Assembly (NCBI RefSeq): GCF_033170155.1
Contig: NZ_CP137079.1
Coordinates: 3,534,001 to 3,598,000, forward strand
Direction: 5' to 3'
Origin: Raineyella sp. W15-4
Lineage (GTDB): Bacteria; Actinomycetota; Actinomycetes; Propionibacteriales; Propionibacteriaceae
Length of the DNA stretch: 64,000 nt
The first letter of the stretch is position 1, and each line of letters starts with the position of its first letter. The notes below the pieces were generated by a model that worked only from the letters and a program-made list of their open reading frames with translations, ran no database searches and was not told the origin of the DNA. A program made the translations under genes and the position numbers. Of the stretch, positions 16,572-24,625 are shown in pieces.

Positions 16572-17603
16572 ATGACCCAGGACACGAACCAGACCGGACC
16601 GTACGACCCCCAGGGCCCGGAGCGCTATCGCTACCGCCCACAGCGGTCACAGACCTCGGCCGATGCTGCCGCGGACGGCGCCGAGGAATCGACCCACATC
16701 TGGGCCGAGGGGATCGGCCTGGGCGGCGAGGACCGTGACGGCACCTCGACGAGCCGCCCCACCGGCTATGCCGCCGCCAGCCAGCCGACCGGTCAGGCCT
16801 CCCCCCGGCAGTCGTATGCGCAAGGCTCCCCGGAACAGTCGTACGGCCAGCCGCAGCCCTATCCGAGCCGGGCCTACCCGGAACAGGCCTACCCGAGCCA
16901 GGGCTATCCCGACCAGACTTACAGTCGACCCCAGCCCGGGCAGGGCTATCCCGACCAGGCCTACAGTCAGCCCCAGCCCGGGCAGGCCCAGCCCTACGGC
17001 GGGCCGTCCTATCCCGGCCAGACATCCGGCCAGACATCCGGCCAGACATCCGGGCAGCCCTCCGGCGGTGAGGCCTTCGGGCGGCCCGGTTCGCCCGACT
17101 CCGGGCAGTCGTACGGCCAGGCCTCCCCCTCCGGCCCGTACGACGATGACGCCCAGCAGACGTCTTTTCTGCTGTCGCGCGGTCTCGGCAGGTCGACCGA
17201 CCCGACACCGCGCGAGGCATCGACCGACGGTCCGTTCGCCGCCTTGCGGGATCTCTCCTTCGCCGAGCCCGCTGCACCGAAGGTGACCAAGTACCTCTAC
17301 GTCCTCCTGGTCGTCGCCGGAGTGCTCTACTGGGTCGGAGCCATGGTCTCCGGCTTCTCCATCGGCGGCGCAGCGGGGCTCGCCGCCACGGTGGGCGGTG
17401 CGGTGGCACTGGCGGCGTGGATCCTGCTGGTCCGGATCACGCTGGAGGTCGCCCTGTCGGTGATCCGGCTCGGCGAGGACACCCGGACGATCCGGGAGAA
17501 GCTCGGGGCCGCCGATCCCGACAGCGACCGGGCCTCCACGGCGGACGCGACACCGGCCCCGGGCGCCGCCGCCCAGGATCCGGGCGACGAGACGGCCCAG
17601 TGA
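16572..17603 (+). CDS. DUF4282 membrane protein with Pro/Gln/Tyr repeats
   Basis: A 343-residue protein with two parts. Residues 1-235 are a low-complexity cytoplasmic region rich in proline, glutamine, tyrosine and serine, with repeats such as YPDQAYSQPQPGQ and three copies of GQTS. Residues 238-315 form the DUF4282 domain: two adjacent hydrophobic helices (VTKYLYVLLVVAGVLYWVG and a GGAAGLAATVGG helix) followed by the amphipathic IRLGEDTRTIREKL segment. The family has no known function. The proline-rich tail may recruit partners, as in other actinobacterial membrane proteins. The gene is convergent with the GH3 glycosidase gene. Confidence 0.8.
   Translation: MTQDTNQTGPYDPQGPERYRYRPQRSQTSADAAADGAEESTHIWAEGIGLGGEDRDGTSTSRPTGYAAASQPTGQASPRQSYAQGSPEQSYGQPQPYPSRAYPEQAYPSQGYPDQTYSRPQPGQGYPDQAYSQPQPGQAQPYGGPSYPGQTSGQTSGQTSGQPSGGEAFGRPGSPDSGQSYGQASPSGPYDDDAQQTSFLLSRGLGRSTDPTPREASTDGPFAALRDLSFAEPAAPKVTKYLYVLLVVAGVLYWVGAMVSGFSIGGAAGLAATVGGAVALAAWILLVRITLEVALSVIRLGEDTRTIREKLGAADPDSDRASTADATPAPGAAAQDPGDETAQ
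16902..17051. repeat. Internal coding repeats (42-base and 12-base units)
   Basis: Two 42-base units (16902-16943 and 16944-16985) and three exact 12-base units GGCCAGACATCC (17016-17051) lie within the DUF4282 gene and keep frame. Such repeats are prone to length change by slippage. Confidence 0.85.
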
Positions 17604-17664
17604 CGACACGAGCGTCCGCGGTATCTCCTCGGCGGGTGCGTCACCAGGTCCCTGCCGAACACGG

Positions 17665-19824
17665 TCAGGCGCCGAAGGCGCGCCCGGCGAGTTCGACGTC
17701 GGCTGCCAGCACGAGGTCCGTGGCGCTGTGCCCGATCGCCACGGCATGGCGCCCGGCTTCGATCCGCCAGCAGCCGGTGACTCCGTCGGCGCCGTCATAG
17801 CGGGCGAGCAGTCGAGGCTCGGCCTCGACCGTCACCCGCCGCGATTCCCCGGGCTCGAGCCCGACCCGGGCGAACTCGAGCAGCCGCAGTCGCTGCTGTC
17901 CGGCCGCCTCGGTGAGGTACAGCTGGGGTACGTCGGCCCCGGCCCGGTCGCCGGTGTTGCGGATCGTGAAGGTCGCGGTGACCGTGTCCCCGGCCTCGAC
18001 CTGCAGGTCGGCGTACCCGAACGTGGTGTAGCTCAGGCCGTGGCCGAACGGGAACAGCGGCTCCTCGCCTCGCTCGGCGAGCCAGCGGTAGCCCACGTCG
18101 GAGCCCTCCTGGTAGTGGACCGTGGTGGGCGTGCCCCATCCGGTGTCGAGGCCATCGAGGACCGGCCGCGGGTGCTGGTCGAGGCTCCTGGGGAAGGTCA
18201 CCGGCAGGTGTCCCGACGGATTCACCGCTCCGGTCAGCACCTCGGCGATGGCCTGCCCGCCGGCCTGGCCCGGATACCACGCCTCGACGACCGCCCGGAC
18301 CCTGTCGAGCCACGGCATGTCCACCGGGTTGCCGGTCTCCAGCACGACGACGGTGTTGGGGTTCGCCTCGGCGACCGCCTCGATCACCGCGTCCTGTCCC
18401 CAGGGCAGGCTGAGATCGGCGTTGTCGAATCCTTCGCCCTCGACCCGGATGCCGAAGACGACGGCGACGTCCGCCCGGCGGGCGCTCATCGCCGCCTCGG
18501 CCGGGCTCATCCCGGGGTCGAACTCGAGGTGTGCCCCGGGCAGCAGCTTCTGGAGCTCGGCCAGGGGCGCGCCCGGCAGCAGGTAGAGGTTGCGCCCTTC
18601 GCCCATCCCCCCGTGGGCACCACCGATCCGGACCACCTCGGCATACCCGCCGGGCGGGGTCACCGCGCTGGAGCCGCACCCGGTGACGACGCCCACCTGG
18701 GCGTGACCGCCGATGACACAGATCCGCGGGTGTGCCGCCAACGGAAGGAGCCCGTCGTTCTTGAGCAGCACGATGCCCTGACGGGCCGTGTCCAGCGCGA
18801 TCCGGTGGTGCGCGGCCAGGTCGACCTCGGGGGCGGGCCCCCAGTGGTCGACGCCGATGGCGTAGATCGACCGGAGGATGCGCCGCACCATGTCGGACAG
18901 CCGCTCGGATGGGACCCTGCCGTCGGCGTACGCCGCCCGGAGGTCGTCGGTGAACGCCTCGGCCTGCCACAGCATCTTGTCGACCTGCAGCCCTGATTCC
19001 TGGTCGAGACCGGCGAGCGCGAACTCCCAGGACGGTGTCGCACCCCAGTCCGACATCACCCATCCCGGAAAGTCCCAGACGCCCTTCAGGATGTCCTCGA
19101 TCAGGATGCGGTTGCCGCCGGCGTAGGCGCCGTTGATCTTGTTGTAGCCCGTCATCACCGCGCCGGGGTGCGACCACTCGATCGCGAGCTCGAAGGCCAG
19201 CAGATCGGACTCCCGGTGCGCGGCGGGGTCGATGATCGCGTCGAGCCAGTGCCGGTTCGTCTCGTTGCAGTTGAGGGAGTAGTGCTTGACCGTGGAGATG
19301 ACGCCTTCGGCCTGGATGCCGTTGACCGACGCCGCCGCCAGCACGGCGCTGAGCAGGGGGTCCTCGGAGAGGTACTCGAAGTTGCGGCCGTTGCGCGGGT
19401 CGCGGGCGAGATTGAGGCCACCGGCGAGCTGGACGTTGAAGCCACGCGAGCGGGCCTCCCGTCCCAGCAGCGTGCCGGAGGTGCGCGCGAGGGCGGGGCT
19501 GAAGGTCGAGCCCAGCAGGATCCCGGCGGGCAGTGCGGTGGCGGTGTCACCGGGTCGATACCCGGGATTGGTCACGCCGAGGCTGGCATCGCTCATCAGC
19601 AGGGCGGGCACGCCGAGCCGCTCGACACCCGGCACGTAGCCCGCGCTCATCGGGACGCCGTCGGGGATCCGCGGGTCCTTCACCGGCAGCACGGGGTTCG
19701 TCCCCATCACGCTGACCAGCAGCGAGAACCGCTCGTCGTCCGTCATCAGTGCCTCGGTCCGCCGCGCCCTCTCCGCAGCGTCGGGACCAGTGTCAGGTCG
19801 TGCGTCTCGTACGTCGCTGCTCAT
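17665..19824 (-). CDS. Family 3 glycoside hydrolase (beta-glucosidase type)
   Basis: A 719-residue cytoplasmic GH3 enzyme; no signal peptide is present. The (beta/alpha)8 domain covers about residues 28-320, with the KHYSLN motif near 180 and the nucleophile Asp259 in VMSDWGATPSWE. The second alpha/beta sandwich spans about 350-560 and a fibronectin III-like domain about 610-710. Such enzymes remove terminal beta-glucosyl or beta-xylosyl residues. I chose ATG 19824, with AGAGG seven bases upstream, rather than the farther in-frame start at 19872. It follows a TetR gene on the same strand with a 69-base gap, so that regulator is likely to control it. The sugar specificity cannot be read. Confidence 0.9.
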   Translation of the reverse strand: MSSDVRDARPDTGPDAAERARRTEALMTDDERFSLLVSVMGTNPVLPVKDPRIPDGVPMSAGYVPGVERLGVPALLMSDASLGVTNPGYRPGDTATALPAGILLGSTFSPALARTSGTLLGREARSRGFNVQLAGGLNLARDPRNGRNFEYLSEDPLLSAVLAAASVNGIQAEGVISTVKHYSLNCNETNRHWLDAIIDPAAHRESDLLAFELAIEWSHPGAVMTGYNKINGAYAGGNRILIEDILKGVWDFPGWVMSDWGATPSWEFALAGLDQESGLQVDKMLWQAEAFTDDLRAAYADGRVPSERLSDMVRRILRSIYAIGVDHWGPAPEVDLAAHHRIALDTARQGIVLLKNDGLLPLAAHPRICVIGGHAQVGVVTGCGSSAVTPPGGYAEVVRIGGAHGGMGEGRNLYLLPGAPLAELQKLLPGAHLEFDPGMSPAEAAMSARRADVAVVFGIRVEGEGFDNADLSLPWGQDAVIEAVAEANPNTVVVLETGNPVDMPWLDRVRAVVEAWYPGQAGGQAIAEVLTGAVNPSGHLPVTFPRSLDQHPRPVLDGLDTGWGTPTTVHYQEGSDVGYRWLAERGEEPLFPFGHGLSYTTFGYADLQVEAGDTVTATFTIRNTGDRAGADVPQLYLTEAAGQQRLRLLEFARVGLEPGESRRVTVEAEPRLLARYDGADGVTGCWRIEAGRHAVAIGHSATDLVLAADVELAGRAFGA

Positions 19825-19865
19825 CACGCGCCTCTTTCGTGGTCGGGCAAGTCCGGTTCGAGCAT

Positions 19866-19892
19866 GACCCAATTCTGTACGCTTGTAAAGTA
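19866..19892 (-). promoter_or_regulatory. Candidate promoter/operator before the GH3 gene
   Basis: The gap between TetR and glycosidase genes contains an AT-richer segment reading TTTACAAGCGTACAGAATT on the minus strand, unlike the surrounding very GC-rich DNA. TTTACA may act as a -35-like element, and TTTACAAG with CGTACA forms an imperfect dyad that could bind the adjacent TetR protein. Both readings are tentative. Confidence 0.3.
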
Positions 19893-19893
19893 G

Positions 19894-20565
19894 TCAGTGT
19901 GCCCGGAGCAAGGCCTCCAGCTCCCGGCCGCCGCGTACGTTGAGCAGACCGAAGAAGTACCGAGCGAGGTCGGCGCCGACGTCGACCTCCCGAGGCGCGT
20001 AGAACCACTGCAGTTGGAGGCCATCGGTGAGGGCGACCCCGACCCGCGCCGCCTCCACGGGATCGGCGCCCGGCGTCAGCAGACCCTGCTCGGCGAGTGC
20101 TGTGAACACCGCAACGAGCGTGTCGCGGAGACGGCCGTACCTCCACACCATGTGCGCATGCGCAGGATGACCTGGCTCCCACGCCTCCGCAGCAAGCATC
20201 AGGAAGACCTCGGAGTCGCGCGGATCCGAACGACGATGCTCGAACAGCCGGCACACCCCGGCGAGGAACTGCATCGGTGCTGCGGGGGCAGCGTCGAGCA
20301 TTGCGGCGAAGTTGCTCTCCTGGCGTTTCAGCACCGCCGCGAGCAGTTCCGCCTTCGTGGGGAAGTGGAAGGTGATCGTGGCGTGCGACACGCCGATCCG
20401 CTGCGCCACCTCGCGGATCGACGCGGACGCGTAGCCGACCTCGCCGAAGACCACGGTCGCGGCTGCCAGGATCTGCTCCCGCCGGACACTCGACTTCGTG
20501 TAGGGGCCACGCTCATGCGTCACCTTCGGTTCAGCGGATCCAGATCCACCACGGGCGCGGCTCAC
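19894..20565 (-). CDS. TetR-family transcription regulator
   Basis: A 223-residue regulator. The DNA-binding domain covers about residues 20-70 (REQILAAATVVFGEVGYASA, then IREVAQRIGVSHATITFHF), followed by a helical ligand domain with no recognisable ligand motif. GTG 20565 is preferred because GGAGG lies four bases upstream; the frame stays open to 20592. It is followed by the GH3 glycosidase gene on the same strand, and it probably represses that gene until a sugar or related ligand binds. The gene before it on this strand is the E2 gene, stopping at 20692, but a shared transcript is not evident. Confidence 0.88.
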   Translation of the reverse strand: MSRARGGSGSAEPKVTHERGPYTKSSVRREQILAAATVVFGEVGYASASIREVAQRIGVSHATITFHFPTKAELLAAVLKRQESNFAAMLDAAPAAPMQFLAGVCRLFEHRRSDPRDSEVFLMLAAEAWEPGHPAHAHMVWRYGRLRDTLVAVFTALAEQGLLTPGADPVEAARVGVALTDGLQLQWFYAPREVDVGADLARYFFGLLNVRGGRELEALLRAH

Positions 20566-20691
20566 GGGACCTCCAGTCGGCAGTTCCCGCACAGCCTACG
20601 TCGGCGACGCGCGTCACCCCCGATCGGCATCCGGTCGACGCAGCGTCGGGCGCGGCCGACGACACCCGGCCCCGTCCGACGACACCCGACC

Positions 20692-22107
20692 TCAGAACAA
20701 CAGCGCCAGCGCCGGATCCGCCAGCAGCCGGGCGACGTCGGCGAGGAACTTGGAGCCGCCCTCGCCGTCGACCAGCCGGTGGTCGAAGGACACCGCCAGA
20801 GTGGTGACCCACCGCGGTTCGATCCGCTCCTCCGACCCGTGCCCGACGACCCAGGGACGCCGCGAGATCGCCCCGAGGCAGAGGATCCCGGACTCGCCGT
20901 TGTTGAGGATCGGGGTGCCCGCATCCACCCCGAACACCCCGACGTTGGTGATCGTGAACGTGCCGCCGCGCAGGTCGGCGGGGGACGTACGACCGTCCCT
21001 GGCGGTCCGGGTCAGCTCACCGAAGTGCCGGGCCAGCTCGAGCAGGCCCATCTGGTCAGCGCCCTTGATGTTGGGCACCAGCAGCCCCCGGGGCGTCGCC
21101 GCGGCCACGCCGAGGTTGACATCGCCGTAGTAGATGATCTCCTGCGCCTCCTCGTCCCACCGGGCGTTCAGCTCGGGGTTGGTGCGCAGGGCCAGGCAGG
21201 CGGCCTTCGCCACCATCAGCATCGGCGAGACCCGTACGTCGCTGAACTCCCGCGCGTCCCGGAGGCGTTCGACGAGGTCCATCGTCGCGCTGACGTCGCA
21301 GGTCAGCCATTCGGTGACGTGCGGAGCGGTGAACAGCGACTTCGTCACCGCCTGGGCGGTCGCCTTGCGGACGCCGCGCACCGGCACCCGTCCGTACGAC
21401 AGCTTGGGCGGGCCGGCGAGGTACTCCTGTTCCGGACCGGTGACCTGGGCCACCGCCGGCACCGGCGGCTCCACCCGTGGGGTCACCTCGGCGGGCCGGC
21501 TGCCGGCGGCGAGCCAGGCATCCACGTCGGCGTACGTGATGGTCCCGCCGGGGCCGGTGCCAGGGACGTCGCGGAGGCGTACGCCGCGGTCCCGGGCGTA
21601 CTTGCGGACCGGCGGCTTGGCCATCGCGGGCCCCGGCTTGCGGGGGCGGCGGGCGGTGGCGGCGGCTTCGGGACCGTAGCCAACCAGGTTCGCGGAGGCC
21701 GCCCCGGGTGCTGCGGTGGCCGGTGTCTCAACAGCCGGTGTCACCGCAACCGGTGTCTCAGCAGCCGGTGTCTCGACGGCCGATGTCGCGACGGGCGCCT
21801 CGACCACCGGTGCTGCGGCCGCGGCGGCCGGCTGGTCCTCGAGTCCCTGGTCCGGCCCCTCCCCGTCGTCGCCGTCGTCGTCGATCACGATGATCGGCGT
21901 GCCGACCTCGACGGTCTGACCCACCTCGACCAGCACAGCTTCGACCCGGCCTGCCCACGGGCTGGGCAGCTCGACCAGGGACTTGCTGGTCTCGACCTCG
22001 ACGATCGGGTCGTTGACCTTCACCTCGTCGCCGACGGCGACCAGCCAGCTGACGATCTCGGCCTCGGTGAGGCCCTCGCCGGGATCGGGCAGGGGGAAAC
22101 GCTTCAT
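20692..22107 (-). CDS. bkdB: Branched-chain 2-oxoacid dehydrogenase E2 (dihydrolipoyl acyltransferase)
   Basis: A 471-residue E2 core protein that accepts an acyl group on lipoate and passes it to coenzyme A. It has one lipoyl domain (residues 1-75, with Lys42 in VETSKSLV as the lipoate site), an alanine/proline/glutamate-rich linker, a peripheral subunit-binding domain near 165-200 (PVRKYARDRGV), and a catalytic domain with DHRLVDG near the C-terminus carrying the active histidine. It follows E1alpha and E1beta genes on the same strand. The branched-chain type is preferred over pyruvate because of the E1alpha/E1beta split and the single lipoyl domain, but pyruvate or acetoin enzymes remain possible. 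Confidence 0.87.
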   Translation of the reverse strand: MKRFPLPDPGEGLTEAEIVSWLVAVGDEVKVNDPIVEVETSKSLVELPSPWAGRVEAVLVEVGQTVEVGTPIIVIDDDGDDGEGPDQGLEDQPAAAAAAPVVEAPVATSAVETPAAETPVAVTPAVETPATAAPGAASANLVGYGPEAAATARRPRKPGPAMAKPPVRKYARDRGVRLRDVPGTGPGGTITYADVDAWLAAGSRPAEVTPRVEPPVPAVAQVTGPEQEYLAGPPKLSYGRVPVRGVRKATAQAVTKSLFTAPHVTEWLTCDVSATMDLVERLRDAREFSDVRVSPMLMVAKAACLALRTNPELNARWDEEAQEIIYYGDVNLGVAAATPRGLLVPNIKGADQMGLLELARHFGELTRTARDGRTSPADLRGGTFTITNVGVFGVDAGTPILNNGESGILCLGAISRRPWVVGHGSEERIEPRWVTTLAVSFDHRLVDGEGGSKFLADVARLLADPALALLF

Positions 22108-22122
22108 GGGATGTCCTTCCGC

Positions 22123-23163
22123 TCAGTAGTCGAGGGATCGGTCGACGGCGTCGAGGATGCGGTCCAGGTCGGGCAGTTGGTGGCGCTCCACCTTGCTCGG
22201 CGGGTAGGGCACGTCGAAGCCCGTGACTCGCAGCACCGGCGCCTCCAGCGACCAGAAGCACCGCTCCTGGATCCGGGCAGCCACCTCGGCCCCCAGACCG
22301 AGCGTCTGCGGCGCCTCATGCACCACGACCAGCCGGCCGGTCCTGCGCACCGAGGCCTCCACCGGTCCGAGGTCGAGCGGGGAGAGCGTCCGCAGATCGA
22401 TCACCTCGATGTCGGTGCCGTCCTCGGCCGCGGCGTCGGCGGCCTCCCGGCAGGTGGTCACCGTCGACCCGTACGAAACGACGGTGACGTCGCTGCCGGG
22501 CCGGATGACGGCGGACTCGAAGAGCCCGCGCGGCGGTGCGGTCGGGTCCACCTCACCCTTGACGTGGTAGCGCCGCTTGGGCTCCAGGAAGATCACCGGA
22601 TCGTCCGCGGCGACGGCCTGCTGGATCATCCAGTACGCGTCGTGCGGCGTCGACGGGCTGACCACCTTGAGGCCCGGAGTGTGGACGAAGTAGCTCTCCA
22701 CCGACTCGGAGTGGTGCTCGATCGCGCCGATGCCGCCCTGGAACGGGATCCGGACGACGACCGGCATCGGGATCCGGCCGGCAGTCCGGGAGTGCATGTG
22801 CGCCAGCTGGGTGGTGATCTGGTTGAACGCCGGGAAGACGAACCCGTCGAACTGGATCTCCAGCACCGGACGCCACCCCCGCATCGCCATCCCGATGCCG
22901 GTGCCGACGATGCCCGACTCGCCCAGCGGGGTGTCCCGGACCCGGTCGGCGCCGAACTCGTCGAGCAGTCCCTCGGTGACCCGGAAGACGCCGCCGAGCG
23001 CGCCGACGTCCTCCCCGGCCACCAGCACCCTGTCGTCGGCCGCCATCGCGGCGCGCAGGCCGGCGGTCAGCGCCTTGCCGAAGGTGAGCGTGGTCGGCGC
23101 ATCGAGCACCGGGGCGCGGTGGGCGGCCCGCCGGTCCTGGGTGCCGCGGGGTGGCGGGGTCAT
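22123..23163 (-). CDS. bkdA2: 2-Oxoacid dehydrogenase E1 beta subunit
   Basis: A 346-residue E1beta subunit, which forms the thiamine-diphosphate site together with E1alpha in an alpha2-beta2 heterotetramer. Family features are TFGKALTAGLRAAMA at the start, VAGEDVGALGGVFRVTEGL, RDTPLGESGIVGTGIGMAM and a C-terminal transketolase domain with VVVHEAPQTLGLG. It shares four bases with the E1alpha gene and is followed by E2 after 15 bases. Nothing looks truncated. The reaction is oxidative decarboxylation of a branched-chain 2-oxoacid, inferred from the set. Confidence 0.9.
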   Translation of the reverse strand: MTPPPRGTQDRRAAHRAPVLDAPTTLTFGKALTAGLRAAMAADDRVLVAGEDVGALGGVFRVTEGLLDEFGADRVRDTPLGESGIVGTGIGMAMRGWRPVLEIQFDGFVFPAFNQITTQLAHMHSRTAGRIPMPVVVRIPFQGGIGAIEHHSESVESYFVHTPGLKVVSPSTPHDAYWMIQQAVAADDPVIFLEPKRRYHVKGEVDPTAPPRGLFESAVIRPGSDVTVVSYGSTVTTCREAADAAAEDGTDIEVIDLRTLSPLDLGPVEASVRRTGRLVVVHEAPQTLGLGAEVAARIQERCFWSLEAPVLRVTGFDVPYPPSKVERHQLPDLDRILDAVDRSLDY

Positions 23164-24377
23164 CGGCGTCCCTCCTGCTTCTCGACGGCGCGCCCCTCAG
23201 CGGCGTGGTCCTCAGCGGCGTGGTCCTCGAAAGAGGCGGCGTACGCCCGAAAGGCCTGCTGCTGGTCGGCCAGTTCCTGGGTCTGCTCGGCATAGACCAC
23301 GTCGAACCAGTCGGCGAAGTCCGGTGGGTCGAGCGCGATCGTCCGGGCCCGCAGGTCCGCGGCGAACTCGTCCGTCTCGGTCTGCAGCGCCGCCAGCCAG
23401 GCGTCATCGATCGCGCCGGTGTGCTGCAGGTAGCTGCGCACCCGGTCGATCGGGTCCTTCGCCCGCCAGCGTTCCTCCTCGGCGTGGGAGCGGTACTTGG
23501 TCGGGTCGTCCGAGGTGGTGTGGGCGCCCATCCGGTAGGTGAACATCTCGATCAGCTGCGGTCCCTCCCCGGCCCGGGCCCGGTCGAGGGCGGTCTCGGT
23601 GGCCGCCTGCACAGCGAGCACGTCGTTGCCGTCGACGCGTACGCCCGGGATGCCGAACCCCTCGCCGCGGCGGGCCAGCGGGACCACGGCCTGCCGGGTG
23701 GTGGGCACCGAGATGGCCCACTGATTGTTGGTCACGACGAAGACGACCGGAGCGTGGTAGCTGGCGGCCCAGACCAGCGCCTCGTTGACGTCGCCCTGGG
23801 CACTGGCGCCGTCGCCGTAGAACGCCAGCACCGCCGCGTCGTCCGGCCCGCCGGTGCCGGTGGCGCCCTCGGCCTGCAGCGCCATCGCCCAGCCGACCGC
23901 GTGCAGCGGGTGGGAGCCGATGACGATCGAGTAGCGGTTGAACCGGGTCGCGATCGGGTCCCAGCCGCCCATGTCGACGCCGCGCCACAGCGACATCAGG
24001 TCGAGCGGGTCGACCCCGCGGATCAGCGCCGCGCCGTGCTCGCGGTAGGACGGGAAGCACATGTCGGCCGGCTTCATCGCCCGCATCGTCCCGGCGCCGA
24101 TCGCTTCCTGGCCCAGCGTCGGCGGCCACAGCCCCAGCTGGCCCTGGCGCTGCAGGGCGGTGCCCTCGGTGTCCAGCCGGCGGGTCAGCACCATGTCGCG
24201 CAGCAGCCCGACGATATCCGCATCGGTGCCGTCGAACGCGTACTCGGGGTCCTCGACCCGTACGCCGTCGACGCCCAGCAGGCTGACCATCGGCACGTCG
24301 GGGCCCGGCGGGGTGGCCCGCCCCGATGCCCCTGATGGGTTCGTCCGCCCTTGCCGGGCAGGGGTCTGGACTGCCAT
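23160..24377 (-). CDS. bkdA1: 2-Oxoacid dehydrogenase E1 alpha subunit
   Basis: A 405-residue E1alpha with the thiamine-diphosphate motif GDG (188-190) to NN (217-218), the LWPPTLGQEAIGAG region and the phosphorylation-loop segment YRMGAHTTSDDP. It starts at ATG 24377 behind GAAGGAGG. It is the first gene of an E1alpha-E1beta-E2 operon. The C-terminal 50 residues hold a charged repeat (DHAAEDHAAE). E3 (dihydrolipoamide dehydrogenase) is not encoded nearby and must come from elsewhere. Branched-chain specificity fits the long N-terminus and the RRLDTEGTALQRQG motif but is not proved. Confidence 0.9.
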   Translation of the reverse strand: MAVQTPARQGRTNPSGASGRATPPGPDVPMVSLLGVDGVRVEDPEYAFDGTDADIVGLLRDMVLTRRLDTEGTALQRQGQLGLWPPTLGQEAIGAGTMRAMKPADMCFPSYREHGAALIRGVDPLDLMSLWRGVDMGGWDPIATRFNRYSIVIGSHPLHAVGWAMALQAEGATGTGGPDDAAVLAFYGDGASAQGDVNEALVWAASYHAPVVFVVTNNQWAISVPTTRQAVVPLARRGEGFGIPGVRVDGNDVLAVQAATETALDRARAGEGPQLIEMFTYRMGAHTTSDDPTKYRSHAEEERWRAKDPIDRVRSYLQHTGAIDDAWLAALQTETDEFAADLRARTIALDPPDFADWFDVVYAEQTQELADQQQAFRAYAASFEDHAAEDHAAEGRAVEKQEGRR

Positions 24378-24407
24378 GCGGCCTCCTTCGTACGTCCCGC
24401 GGCCCGG

Positions 24408-24460
24408 AAACCTACGTCTCCGTAGCCTCTGCTGACGCTGACGTTACGGGACCGTAGGTT
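24408..24460. promoter_or_regulatory. Dyad operator candidate between bkd and hemY genes
   Basis: AACCTACG (24409-24416) and CGTAGGTT (24453-24460) form an exact 8-base inverted repeat, and CTACG-TCTC-CGTAG gives another dyad inside it. They lie 30 bases before the E1alpha start and about 165 bases before the divergent hemY start. Their position suggests a regulator-binding site for one or both genes; no regulator gene is adjacent. Confidence 0.45.
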
Positions 24461-24625
24461 GCCTCGTCAGGGAGGGGGTGCCACAGAAAGTCCCAAGCCC
24501 TCGTTGGCGGATCCCCACAAACCCCGGCGCCGCTGTTCCGTGATCCGGATCACGTCCACCCTCTGTCGTGGCACCGGATGTCGCCCGGTACGGCGCCCGG
24601 CTCGCCGCACCGGTAACCTGCAGCC

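Noticed and set aside
19897-23295. Long plus-strand frame of 1132 codons
   Set aside because: It lies antisense to the TetR, E2 and E1beta genes, has an arginine/proline/histidine-heavy composition and no recognisable domain; it is a by-product of high GC.
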